This document shows positions 34,084 to 42,494 of a stretch of 64,000 nt of DNA, piece after piece. The translations under genes were made by a program, and so were the position numbers. The notes beneath the pieces are model-generated. The model had not been told where the DNA came from, did no database searches, and saw only the letters and a list, made by a program, of their open reading frames with translations. The stretch is from Eubacteriales bacterium (GTDB lineage Bacteria > Bacillota > Clostridia > Lachnospirales > Lachnospiraceae), in NCBI GenBank assembly GCA_030524745.1, contig JAUNGC010000014.1, positions 1 to 64,000 of the forward strand, in the 5' to 3' direction. The stretch's first letter is position 1. The number at the start of each line of letters is the position of its first letter.

Positions 34084-34115
34084 CTCAATTTCTCCTCTTT
34101 CCCGCAATCCGTTTG

Positions 34116-35465
34116 CTACAATCCCAGCAGCATCGTTGCAAATTTAAAATAGATCATCAAAGACAGCGCGTCTACGATGGTGGTGATGAAGGGACTCGCC
34201 ATGACCGCCGGGTCAAATCCCACTTTCTTTGCAATCATCGGCAGCGTACAGCCCACCACTTTTGCAATCGCAACCGCCGCCACCAGCGTCAGGCATACGA
34301 CCACGGATACCATCAGGCCCACTCTGTCCAGAAACATCAGTTTCAGAAAATTGCAGGCTGCCAACGTCAGTCCGCACAGCACGGCAACTCTTACTTCCTT
34401 CCAGATGACTTTAAAAATATCCGAAAACTCAATATCATTCAACGACAGGGAACGGATGACCGTCGCGCTGGCCTGTCCTCCCGCATTTCCGCCGGTATCC
34501 ATCAGCATCGGAATAAAGGCTGTCAGCACCACGCAGGAACTCAAAGCATCCTCAAAAGAGGTGATGATGCTTCCGGTAAACGTCGCCGAAATCATCAGCA
34601 GCAGCAGCCACGGGATCCTGTTTTTCCAGGTTTCGAAGACGCTTGTCTTCATATAAGGCTTATCGCCCGGCAGGATCGCGTTCATCTTCTCGATATCTTC
34701 CGTCGCCTCTTCTTCGATGATATCCATGATATCGTCGACGGTGATAATGCCCACCAGACGGTTTTCGTTGTCCACAACGGGCATGGACGTGAAATCGTAC
34801 TTTTTAAAAAGTCCGGCAACCTCTTCCTGGTCCATCAGCGTATTGATGGAAATTACGTTTTCATTCATGAAGTCGCCGATGACTTCATCGTCTTCCCGCA
34901 GCAAAAGATAGCGCAGGGAAACGGTGCCGATCAGTTTACGCCGCCTATCCAGCACATAGCAGATATTGATGGTCTCGCTGTCCACACCGACTTTCCGGAT
35001 CCGCTCAATGGCTTCCGACACAGTCAGATTTTCCTTCAGATCCACATATTCCACCGTCATGATGCTGCCGGCGGAATCCTCCGGATAGCGGAGCAGGTGA
35101 TTGATGTCCCGCCGCGTATCCGCGCTGGCATTCGCCAGGATTCGTTTCACAACATTCGCCGGCATCTCATCCATCAGATCGGCCGCATCGTCGGCCATCA
35201 GATTGTCCACAATGATACCCGCATCCTTGTCGGACAGGGAAGTTATGACAAACTGCTCGTTATCCACATCCATATAGGAAAAAACTTCCGCCGCCAGATC
35301 TTTGGGCAGGATGCAGAATATCTTGAGCATGTCCTCCTTTTCCAGTTCTTCCAGCACCGCTGCGATATCCGCTTCATTCAATTCAGACAGCGCCTGACGA
35401 ATCTTCGTATACTGCTTGCTTTCAAGCAGTTCTTCAATCACTTTAACTTCTTTGATATCTTCCAT
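34116..35465 (-). CDS. mgtE: Magnesium transporter MgtE
   Basis: A 449-aa Mg2+ channel/transporter. Order: N domain (residues ~1-130, helical LxEL repeats), two CBS domains (~135-255: [40 protein letters not shown]), a plug helix, then five membrane helices with [20 protein letters not shown] forming the conserved pore region. Mg2+ binding between cytosolic domains closes the pore. It has its own ribosome site GGAGGAAAAGGAG, and its first 28 nt overlap the last codons of a leader ORF in another frame. Confidence 0.95.
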   Translation of the reverse strand: MEDIKEVKVIEELLESKQYTKIRQALSELNEADIAAVLEELEKEDMLKIFCILPKDLAAEVFSYMDVDNEQFVITSLSDKDAGIIVDNLMADDAADLMDEMPANVVKRILANASADTRRDINHLLRYPEDSAGSIMTVEYVDLKENLTVSEAIERIRKVGVDSETINICYVLDRRRKLIGTVSLRYLLLREDDEVIGDFMNENVISINTLMDQEEVAGLFKKYDFTSMPVVDNENRLVGIITVDDIMDIIEEEATEDIEKMNAILPGDKPYMKTSVFETWKNRIPWLLLLMISATFTGSIITSFEDALSSCVVLTAFIPMLMDTGGNAGGQASATVIRSLSLNDIEFSDIFKVIWKEVRVAVLCGLTLAACNFLKLMFLDRVGLMVSVVVCLTLVAAVAIAKVVGCTLPMIAKKVGFDPAVMASPFITTIVDALSLMIYFKFATMLLGL

Positions 35466-35560
35466 CGCAATTCTCCTTTTCCTCCCTCAAAAGGGCAGAC
35501 CTTGAGAGGGAACGTGGTCTTATAACTTCGTCGGGGTACTGTACTGTCACTGTTTGTCAT
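35438..35560 (-). CDS. Leader peptide ORF upstream of mgtE
   Basis: A 40-codon ORF with an exceptionally strong ribosome site (AAAGGAGGTGG, 4 T, ATG). It encodes MTNSDSTVPRRSYKTTFPLK then [20 protein letters not shown] and ends inside mgtE, overlapping it by 28 nt. Its RNA can form a hairpin (CCCTCTCAAGG with CTTTTGAGGGA) immediately before the mgtE ribosome site. The pattern of acidic then proline/arginine residues near the start recalls proline-containing leader peptides of enterobacterial Mg2+ transporter genes. Regulation by translation of this ORF is inference; it could also be a chance frame with a good ribosome site. Confidence 0.5.
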   Translation of the reverse strand: MTNSDSTVPRRSYKTTFPLKVCPFEGGKGELRWKISKKLK

Positions 35561-35651
35561 AAAACCACCTCCTTTGGAATTGCGTAAAAACTCTGATTTT
35601 TGCTGCAATATCCGGCTATCCGAAGCGGAAAACCCGGATTGAACTGTTACA

Positions 35652-35680
35652 AGAATACTTCATGTCTCAATCTTTGTCAA
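35652..35680 (-). promoter_or_regulatory. mgtE operon promoter
   Basis: Minus-strand TTGACA (35675-35680), 17 bp, TATTCT (35652-35657), lying over the 3' end of the yigZ gene. It leaves a leader of ~85 nt before the leader ORF, with a hairpin ATCCGG ... CCGGAT. The leader is too short for, and lacks the conserved segments of, an M-box riboswitch. Confidence 0.65.
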
Positions 35681-36314
35681 CAAAATCTAACTGTTCCAGT
35701 TCGGTCAGCGCCGCTCTGGCGCTGGTCGCCTCCGTGATCTCTTTTTTGAGCGGTTCGACCGTTTCCCATGGCAGCAAAACCCGAACCTGCACACGGTCCG
35801 TATAACTGATTTCCTCCGGGCTGATTCCTTTTTGTCCCAGAATATACTGAATTTTTCCGATTCCGTTATAATCCGTGTCGATCAACAGCCGGATCCCAAA
35901 CCGCATGGTTCCGATACTGCACGCCGAAAGCCCCTCTTTTACCGCCCCGGAATATGCGCGAACCAGTCCGCCTGTTCCCAGCAACGTTCCGCCGAAATAC
36001 CTTGTTACCACAACGGCCACGTTGCGCACCCCTTCTCCCAGGAGCACTTCCAGCATGGGGCGTCCCGCGGTTCCGGACGGTTCTCCGTCGTCGCTGCAGC
36101 GGGTCAACTCCGCTTTTTTCCCAATCACAAAAGCGGAACAATTGTGTCTCGCATCCCAGTATTTCTTTTTGATTTCCTCAATAAAGGCAACAGCCTCTTC
36201 TTCCGACTCCACCGGCCGCACGGTGGCGATAAAACGTGACTTTTTTTCAACCAGTTCTCCCTGTCCGCCTTTCAGCACTACTTTGTAGGATTCCCGGTTT
36301 TTATATTTTTCCAT
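35667..36314 (-). CDS. YigZ/IMPACT family protein
   Basis: A 215-aa protein of the YigZ (UPF0029/IMPACT) family. The N-terminal domain holds KSRFIATVRPVESEEEAVAF, CSAFVIGKKAELTRCSDDGE and PSGTAGRPMLEVL, all strongly conserved, and VVTRYFGGTLLGTGGLVRAY. The C-terminal domain (TDYNGIGKIQYILGQKGI) has an EF-G domain V-like fold. Role in bacteria unclear; possibly translation-related nucleic acid binding. ATG at 36314 preferred over GTG at 36323 by ribosome-site spacing. Confidence 0.9.
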   Translation of the reverse strand: MEKYKNRESYKVVLKGGQGELVEKKSRFIATVRPVESEEEAVAFIEEIKKKYWDARHNCSAFVIGKKAELTRCSDDGEPSGTAGRPMLEVLLGEGVRNVAVVVTRYFGGTLLGTGGLVRAYSGAVKEGLSACSIGTMRFGIRLLIDTDYNGIGKIQYILGQKGISPEEISYTDRVQVRVLLPWETVEPLKKEITEATSARAALTELEQLDFVDKD

Positions 36315-36561
36315 AACAATCACGGTCCTTTTTCTGATTTTCTTTTACTGATTTTCCTTTTTTATCTTATCATCAGTTCTGGTTTCTGCAAGCATAAATG
36401 TGTAAAAATTTGTGAACAATCTCTTAATATGGAAGAAAAAACTTTATTTACCCATCTGATTTTGCTATAATCATATAGGTAATGTCCAAAAAAACCTGTA
36501 TTCAAGACGACCGGCGGCTGTATAACGCCGCTTTCGTTTATCATCAAGGAGGCTTATTTGC

Positions 36562-39411
36562 ATGAATTATGGCAAAAAGAGTGTAGAAAAGAAGCAGAAA
36601 ACACTCCAATCCAGTTCCAAGCGCTGGGGCCGCAGATTCCTGCTCATTTTTGCAAAAGCGTTTCTGCTTTTTTTATTGGGCGTCGGAATTATCTGTATTT
36701 GCGGCGGGATCGGTGTTTTCAAAGGTATCATAGATTCGGCTCCGACCATCAATCTGGAAGATGCGACGCCCAGCCGGTTTTCTTCCTTTATTTATGACTC
36801 ACAGGGCAATCAGATTGCCAAACTCGTCGCGGAAGATTCCAACCGTGTGCCGGTGACAATGGACCAGATTCCCCAGGATCTTGCCGATGCCTTTGTCGCA
36901 GTTGAAGATTCCCGTTTCTATGAACATAACGGCATCGATATCAAAGGTATTCTCCGCGCCGGCGTGACCGCTATTGCCACAGGCTTCGAACGCAAGGAAG
37001 GCGCCAGCACCATCACGCAGCAGCTCATCAAGAATACCGTTCTGACCACCTGGACGCAGGAAAAAACACTTCCGGAGCAGGTCAAACGAAAAGTTCAGGA
37101 GCAATATCTTGCCATACAGTTGGAAAAGAATACAAATGACAAGTCCAAAATCCTGGAACAATACATGAACACGATTAACCTGGGACAGAATACGCTGGGC
37201 GTGCAGGCCGCATCCAAACGTTACTTCAACAAAAATGTGTGGGAACTGACCCTTTCCGAATGCGCAGCCATTGCCGGCATCACCCAGAACCCTTCCCGGT
37301 ACAATCCGATCTCCCATCCGGAAGAGAATGTGAAACGCCGTTCCAAAGTGCTCGGGGACATGCTCGATCAGGGATATATCACCCAGGCCGAATACGATGA
37401 AGCGCTCGCTGATACAGATGCGCTTTATGACCGCATTCAGACAGCAAACGCTGTTGTGGAAGAAACTTCCATCGATTCCTATTATGCGGACGCTGTAAAA
37501 GAAGCTGTTATCGAAGACCTGATCGCCGCAGGTTACACGGAAACCCAGGCATATGTCATGGTATATTCCGGCGGCCTGAGCATTTATGCCGCAATGGATC
37601 CCGATATCCAGAAAATCTGTGATGATGTGTGCTCCAACGAAGAAAACTATCCCGACGGAATCAGATGGCTGTTAAGTTACCAGCTCACATACCGCGCAGA
37701 AGGCGAGGACGCCGTCAATATCAGTTCTGAAATGTTCAAGCTTTACCAGCAGGAAAACGGAGATAAAAACTTCAACCTGCTTTACGATTCAAAGGATGAG
37801 GCGTATGCAGCCATCGAAGCCTATAAGGCGGAAACGGTTCCTTCCAATGCCGAGATCCTTGGAGAAGTTGTTTCACTGACCCCTCAGCCCCAGATTTCCC
37901 TGGTGGTGGAGGATCAGTCCACGGGCTATGTGGTCGCTATGGTCGGCGGGCGCGGCACAAAGGAAGGCAACCTCACGCTAAACCGTGCGATCGGCACAAC
38001 CCGCCAGCCGGGCTCCACCTTTAAGATCGTCTCCACCTACGCGCCTGCGCTGGACAGCGCGGGAATGACGCTGGCAGATGTGGAAGTGGACGGCCCCTTC
38101 AATTATGAGGACGGCAGACCGGTCAACAACTGGTACAGTTCCGGTTACAAAGGCATCTGTTCTTTGCGTTACGGCATCGAGCAATCCTTAAACATTGTCA
38201 CCGTCAAAGTGCTAACGCAGATCACGCCCCGTCTGGGCTATGAATATCTGCAGAATTTTGGGTTTACAACACTCGTGGACGGTCTTGAGAAAAACGGTAA
38301 AGTTTACACTGACGTTACCCAGGCTCTGGCTCTGGGCGGCATCACAAACGGCGTCACCAATCTGGAATTAAACGCCTCCTATGCGACGATCGCCAATAAC
38401 GGTCAATACATTAAGCCCAAGCTTTACAGCATTGTAAAGGATCATGACGGCAATATCATTCTGGATAACACCGTCACGGAGAGCCGTCAGGTCATCAAGC
38501 CATCCACCGCTTTCCTGCTCACGGACGCAATGGTGGGCGTTGTTACGAAAGGTACCGGCGGAGCCGTCAACTTTGAAGGTATGTCCATCGCCGGAAAGAC
38601 GGGAACCACATCCGACTATAACGACGTCTGGTTTGCCGGCTACACGCCGTATTACACCTGCACCACCTGGACCGGTTATGACAATAACACCAAGCTTCGC
38701 TCCGGCGACGAGCGAAATCTCGCCAAAAAACTCTGGCGGGAAGTCATGAAAGAAATACACGCGGATCTGGAAAACAAAGCGTTTGAGAAACCTGCCGATA
38801 TTGTGGCGGTACAGGTTTGTTCCCAATCCGGCAAACTGCCGAACGAAGCGCTCTGCAAAGATACATTGAGCGTCGAATATTTCACGCCGGATACCGTACC
38901 CACAGAGACCTGCGACGTTCATTATCAGGGTATCGTCTGTGCATACAGCGCATTGCCCGCTGCCGACGGATGTCCGTTTGCCGTTCCGGGCGTGCTTTCC
39001 ATGCAGCCGGAAAATGAGCGGATCTTATCAGGCATGACCAATGCGGACGGCACAGCGCAGGATACCTGTCAGCACACTGCTGAATTCATGGCTGATCCGA
39101 ATGCTGAGGCGATTATCGCACAACAGCGTCTGGAAATGGAACTCCGTGCGGATCAGTCCCAATATGCGCTCAAGCTGGCTGAACTTCAGCAGCAATTGGA
39201 ACAGGCTTCCGCCAGCAAAGCGGAGGCGGATAACAGACTTGCCGTGGAAACCGATGAAACCGCCCGTGCCGAAGCGCAGGCTGCTTCAAACAACGCGCAG
39301 GCTTTGATCGACAATTTGAACGCACAGATCGCGCAGCTTCAGGCGGCGCAAAATGCTGCAATTGCCACCCAGGCCGATCCGAATGCCGGCGCTGAAGGCG
39401 GCGAAGGCTGA
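36562..39411 (+). CDS. Class A penicillin-binding protein (PBP1A-like)
   Basis: Bifunctional peptidoglycan glycosyltransferase/transpeptidase, 949 aa, larger than most (~750-850). Cytoplasmic basic N-terminus, one membrane anchor (~residues 30-52), glycosyltransferase domain with catalytic Glu in VAVEDSRFYEHNGIDIKG and GASTITQQLIKNTVL. The transpeptidase domain has SxxK in RQPGSTFKIV, SxN in EQSLNIVT and KTG in AGKTGTTSDYN. The C-terminal ~90 residues are an Ala/Gln-rich coiled coil (QLEQASASKAEADNRL ... NAQIAQLQAAQNAA), an extension not seen in standard members. GGAGG precedes the start. Confidence 0.94.
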   Translation: MNYGKKSVEKKQKTLQSSSKRWGRRFLLIFAKAFLLFLLGVGIICICGGIGVFKGIIDSAPTINLEDATPSRFSSFIYDSQGNQIAKLVAEDSNRVPVTMDQIPQDLADAFVAVEDSRFYEHNGIDIKGILRAGVTAIATGFERKEGASTITQQLIKNTVLTTWTQEKTLPEQVKRKVQEQYLAIQLEKNTNDKSKILEQYMNTINLGQNTLGVQAASKRYFNKNVWELTLSECAAIAGITQNPSRYNPISHPEENVKRRSKVLGDMLDQGYITQAEYDEALADTDALYDRIQTANAVVEETSIDSYYADAVKEAVIEDLIAAGYTETQAYVMVYSGGLSIYAAMDPDIQKICDDVCSNEENYPDGIRWLLSYQLTYRAEGEDAVNISSEMFKLYQQENGDKNFNLLYDSKDEAYAAIEAYKAETVPSNAEILGEVVSLTPQPQISLVVEDQSTGYVVAMVGGRGTKEGNLTLNRAIGTTRQPGSTFKIVSTYAPALDSAGMTLADVEVDGPFNYEDGRPVNNWYSSGYKGICSLRYGIEQSLNIVTVKVLTQITPRLGYEYLQNFGFTTLVDGLEKNGKVYTDVTQALALGGITNGVTNLELNASYATIANNGQYIKPKLYSIVKDHDGNIILDNTVTESRQVIKPSTAFLLTDAMVGVVTKGTGGAVNFEGMSIAGKTGTTSDYNDVWFAGYTPYYTCTTWTGYDNNTKLRSGDERNLAKKLWREVMKEIHADLENKAFEKPADIVAVQVCSQSGKLPNEALCKDTLSVEYFTPDTVPTETCDVHYQGIVCAYSALPAADGCPFAVPGVLSMQPENERILSGMTNADGTAQDTCQHTAEFMADPNAEAIIAQQRLEMELRADQSQYALKLAELQQQLEQASASKAEADNRLAVETDETARAEAQAASNNAQALIDNLNAQIAQLQAAQNAAIATQADPNAGAEGGEG

Positions 39412-39504
39412 CAGGCATCCGGTTCAAGCGTAATTTTCGGATTTTATACCGTTCCGGAAAGGCAATGAAATCTACACTTTATAAGAATTTATCAAGTGCA
39501 ACAA

Positions 39505-39549
39505 AAGGCTGCCACACCATTTTTCATTTGGTGTGACAGCCTTCTTTTT
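39505..39549. terminator. Bidirectional terminator
   Basis: AAGGCTGCCACACCA and TGGTGTGACAGCCTT stem with one mismatch and CTTTTT tail, between the convergent PBP and trmO genes. Confidence 0.85.
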
Positions 39550-39560
39550 CTCCGTCTCCT

Positions 39561-40271
39561 CTATTTCACCCTCTTCCAGCCGGACTCCCGTCTGTCTGCA
39601 ATTTCCTTTACAATCAGCACGTCCTCTTTCACCACAAAGCGAATATCATATCCTGCGAAACTCATACCGTAAACATAGTCCGGTTTTTTATTATAAGCGG
39701 CTCTTGGATCCTGGGAAAGGACCTCCAGCACAGTCTGCTGTAAATCCCCGGGAAGCTGCTGCCTTAACTCTTCCGGGAAAATCACCTCAACGCCGTCTTT
39801 TTTGTGCGCTTCCCCAAAACTTCCTTCCGCCTCCGGATGGGAATCCGTGTATGGCAGATACGGCTTAATATCGTAAATCGGCGTTCCGTCCAGCAAATCC
39901 GCGCCGGACACCACCAGAACAGGTTCCCCGCCTTCCCCGTATCGTACTTCTTCCAATCGCACGCTGGACAAGCCGATCGAATTGGGACGGAAGGGAGATC
40001 GGGTTGCAAAAACGCCCTTTCGTTCCTTTCCTCCTAATCTGGGCGGCGCCACCGTCAGATTCATGCCGTCCTTTTTGGCCTCGGAAAACCCCCATAACAG
40101 CCACAGGTGGGAATACTCTTCAATCCCCCTGACAGCATCCGGATTCCGAAATACGCCTTCAAAATGAATTTCCCCCCTCAGAGTGGAAACCAGCCCGCTC
40201 TGTCTCGGGATACCGAATTTTTCCGGGAAATCCGTGTGAATTCTTGCCACTACAATCAAATTCTCGTTCAT
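39561..40271 (-). CDS. trmO: tRNA (t6A37) methyltransferase TrmO
   Basis: A 236-aa TsaA/TrmO (YaeB) protein, the SAM-dependent N6-methyltransferase of t6A37 in tRNA-Thr. Conserved elements: FPEKFGIPRQSGLV, IEEYSHLWLLWGFS, KGVFATRSPFRPNSIGLSSV and GTPIYDIKPYLPYTD. The C-terminal accessory domain is complete (DPRAAYNKKPDYVYGMSFAG). GGAAGGAAT precedes the ATG. A tRNA-Thr gene lies just upstream, a fitting but probably accidental neighbour. Confidence 0.92.
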   Translation of the reverse strand: MNENLIVVARIHTDFPEKFGIPRQSGLVSTLRGEIHFEGVFRNPDAVRGIEEYSHLWLLWGFSEAKKDGMNLTVAPPRLGGKERKGVFATRSPFRPNSIGLSSVRLEEVRYGEGGEPVLVVSGADLLDGTPIYDIKPYLPYTDSHPEAEGSFGEAHKKDGVEVIFPEELRQQLPGDLQQTVLEVLSQDPRAAYNKKPDYVYGMSFAGYDIRFVVKEDVLIVKEIADRRESGWKRVK

Positions 40272-40338
40272 CTTATTCCTTCCAGACGCTTAAAAAAGAA
40301 ATGTGATACATTGACTCGTTTTGATCCTGTATAACAGA

Positions 40339-40374
40339 AAAGACTTTTCAAGGGACAAACCTTGAAAAGTCTTT
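40339..40374. terminator. Terminator after tRNA-Thr
   Basis: Perfect 15-bp inverted repeat AAAGACTTTTCAAGG ... CCTTGAAAAGTCTTT with T-rich flanks, 17 nt downstream of the leftward tRNA-Thr. Confidence 0.8.
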
Positions 40375-40391
40375 CTTTATAATACTTTTAA

Positions 40392-40464
40392 AGCTGCTGA
40401 CGGGAATCGGACCCGTGACCTCCGCCTTACCAAGGCGACGCTCTACCGACTGAGCCACAGCAGC
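40392..40464 (-). tRNA. tRNA-Thr(GGT)
   Basis: 73-nt cloverleaf on the minus strand: acceptor GCTGCTG/CAGCAGC, D arm TGGCTCAGTCGGTAGAGC, anticodon loop TTGGTAA (anticodon GGT), T arm CGGGTCCGATTCCCG, discriminator U. Transcribed alone. Confidence 0.93.
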
Positions 40465-40625
40465 ATCAGGTCGTTGTCTCACAACCGAATCATAGTATAG
40501 CATAGGGGATATAAACTTGTCAATCAAAATTTTTAGTTTCTTGAAATCACCTTAAATCCTGTCGGCCGACGCTCCGCTTTGTTCCGGCATACTTATCATA
40601 ACATATCTGCCCGGCAAATCGTAAC

Positions 40626-40654
40626 TTGCCTGTCTTTTTTATCCATGCTATAAT
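40626..40654 (+). promoter_or_regulatory. Promoter of the DUF4236 gene
   Basis: TTGCCT (40626-40631), 17 bp, TATAAT (40649-40654), about 105 nt before the ATG. Together with tRNA-Thr and its terminator this accounts for the 490-nt gap after trmO; nothing else is evident there. Confidence 0.65.
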
Positions 40655-40763
40655 CAAGCGTATCGGCGGGCGTAAAGCGAACTGTAACCTGCAATTGACA
40701 AATCGTAACAGTTCAGCTACGCCGAAGCGTTACGGGAGATCACTACAAAAAAGGAGAACGATC

Positions 40764-41351
40764 ATGGGTTTACGATTCAGAAAAAGCATTAAAGTTGCAC
40801 CGGGCGTTAAAATAAATTTAAACAAAAAGAGCGCCGGAGTCACGCTGGGAACCAAAGGCGCTCACTATACCATCAACACTTCCGGGAAGCGTACGGCAAG
40901 CGTAGGACTGCCCGGAACGGGGCTTTCCTACTCCACTTCTTCGGGCGGCTCCAAAAAGGGAAGCAAACGTAAGACGACGAAGAAAGATGTCTTCAATAAG
41001 ATATTCGGCGTCATCATCGCCGTTATCGCCATTGTCTGCGTGCTGGGCGCGATCAAAACCTCACTGGATAAGAAGGCAGCCTCCGCCGCAGATACTCCGG
41101 CCATCAGCGCACAGGCCGATACCTCCGCCGTGACGGATTCTTCTGCTGTGACGGATACCTCTGCTGTGACGGATTCTTCAGCCGTAGCGGATGCCGCCGC
41201 GGACGCTTCCCAGACGAAGGTCTGGATATCCGCTTCCGGATCGAAATACCATGCAAAATCAGACTGCAGCGGAATGGAGAATCCCACAGAAATCACATTG
41301 CAGGAAGCGCTGGACATGGGCAAAGAAGCATGTAAGCGCTGCAATCCGTAG
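40764..41351 (+). CDS. DUF4236 membrane protein with repeat linker
   Basis: A 195-aa protein starting at the ATG after AAAAGGAGAACG. Residues ~1-55 are a DUF4236 domain (MGLRFRKSIKVAPGVKINLN ... SVGLPGTGLSYSTSS). A basic stretch and one membrane helix (~75-95) follow, then a linker with a repeated SAVTD(S/T) unit of 18 bp per copy, about 3.8 copies. The final ~40 residues (YHAKSDCSGMENPTEITLQE ... CKRCNP) are a small cysteine domain seen at the ends of many exported clostridial proteins. Function unknown; it probably displays the Cys domain outside the membrane. Confidence 0.75.
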   Translation: MGLRFRKSIKVAPGVKINLNKKSAGVTLGTKGAHYTINTSGKRTASVGLPGTGLSYSTSSGGSKKGSKRKTTKKDVFNKIFGVIIAVIAIVCVLGAIKTSLDKKAASAADTPAISAQADTSAVTDSSAVTDTSAVTDSSAVADAAADASQTKVWISASGSKYHAKSDCSGMENPTEITLQEALDMGKEACKRCNP

Positions 41352-41393
41352 AAACGGTTCAGACATCTGACCGGCTTCCCTTTCCGGACAAAG

Positions 41394-42425
41394 CTACTGT
41401 TTTTCCGTGCTCACCGCCAGTCCGTCTTTCCGGCTTGCAATGACGACCGTACCGTTCTGGTCCATGCGGTAAGTTTCCACTCCGGCCTCCTTCAAGCGGT
41501 TCAACACCTTTTCGGAAGGCTCCTGTTTTTCCCCGTCGCCGTCTATTCCGCAGGAAATAACGGCGATCCGGGGAGAGACAGCCTGCAAAATTTCTTTTCC
41601 CGTCGAACTCTTGCTCCCATGATGCGCTATCATCATCACATCGCTGTTTAATTCATATCCGCTCTCCAGCAGCGCATTCTCCATTTTTTCTTCCCCGTCC
41701 CCGTAAAAAAGAAAACGATGAAAACCGTCCGTCAAAAGCAGACCGATCGAGCAGTCGTTGAGTTCCTCCGATGCTGTCTCAACAGAATCATCGTTTGCAA
41801 GAATCATAAAAGAGGCGCTACCCAGCCCATAAGTTTCTCCCGGAAGCGGCCGCGTGATCAGCAAATCCTTTGCCGCCAGCGCATCCATAACGCGTTCATA
41901 GGTCTTTGTGCCCACCGTTTCCGTCTCAAAGTTCCCCATCAGAACTTCCTCTACGGTAAAATAATTGATAATTTGCGGAACCGCCCGGATGTGATCCTTA
42001 TGCGGATGGGTAATCAGCAGATAATCCAGCGTCTGCACGCCCTGCGCCTTCAGATAGGTCACGATCTTTTCCGTATGAGCGTCGTCGTTGCTTCCCGCAT
42101 CGATCAGCATGTGATGACCGTTCGCAGAGGATACGAGCACACAATTACATTTCTCCACGTCCAGAAAGTGAACCGTCAGCCCCTCACGGCCGTCCGGTTC
42201 TGCATCTTTTCCGTCGCTTTGCTGCTCCCTGTCGTCCGGTTCTGCATCTTTTCCGACACTTTGCTGCTCCCGGCCGGTCTGCCTCATCCCGCCTCGGACG
42301 CTTTCCCAAAATTCCGGTTTTGCCGCCAGAGACAGCGCTGCCGCCAGAAGCAGAATACCGGTCAGGCGCAGCAATTCCATTCCTTTTCCTCTGAAATATC
42401 TCCTTTTTCTTCGCCGCTTTGTCAT
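41394..42425 (-). CDS. ComEC-like MBL-fold protein
   Basis: A 343-aa exported metallo-beta-lactamase-fold hydrolase. The N-terminus is basic with one membrane segment (LLRLTGILLLAAALSLA), followed by a charged linker with a 14-residue tandem repeat (GKDAEPD). The MBL domain shows TVHFLDVEKCNCVLV, the HxHxDH motif in ITHPHKDHIRAVPQI, the Asp in FLFYGDGEEKM and MIAHHGSKSSTG. This is the extracellular domain type of ComEC/Rec2, but the competence membrane channel is absent, so a separate nuclease or phosphodiesterase role is likely. GGGAGG before the ATG sets the start. Confidence 0.82.
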   Translation of the reverse strand: MTKRRRKRRYFRGKGMELLRLTGILLLAAALSLAAKPEFWESVRGGMRQTGREQQSVGKDAEPDDREQQSDGKDAEPDGREGLTVHFLDVEKCNCVLVSSANGHHMLIDAGSNDDAHTEKIVTYLKAQGVQTLDYLLITHPHKDHIRAVPQIINYFTVEEVLMGNFETETVGTKTYERVMDALAAKDLLITRPLPGETYGLGSASFMILANDDSVETASEELNDCSIGLLLTDGFHRFLFYGDGEEKMENALLESGYELNSDVMMIAHHGSKSSTGKEILQAVSPRIAVISCGIDGDGEKQEPSEKVLNRLKEAGVETYRMDQNGTVVIASRKDGLAVSTEKQ

Positions 42426-42494
42426 AAACCTCCCGCCTGCTCTTGTCCGCAATATACAGGAAACACACGCAGGTCGCCCTGTATACCGGGGCAT

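Noticed and set aside
34113-35525. 470-codon plus-strand frame opposite mgtE
   Set aside because: His/Gln-rich reverse-complement of a conserved transporter; no ribosome site.
35466-35651. M-box riboswitch upstream of mgtE
   Set aside because: The leader is short and the conserved M-box segments are not seen; the leader ORF explains the space better.
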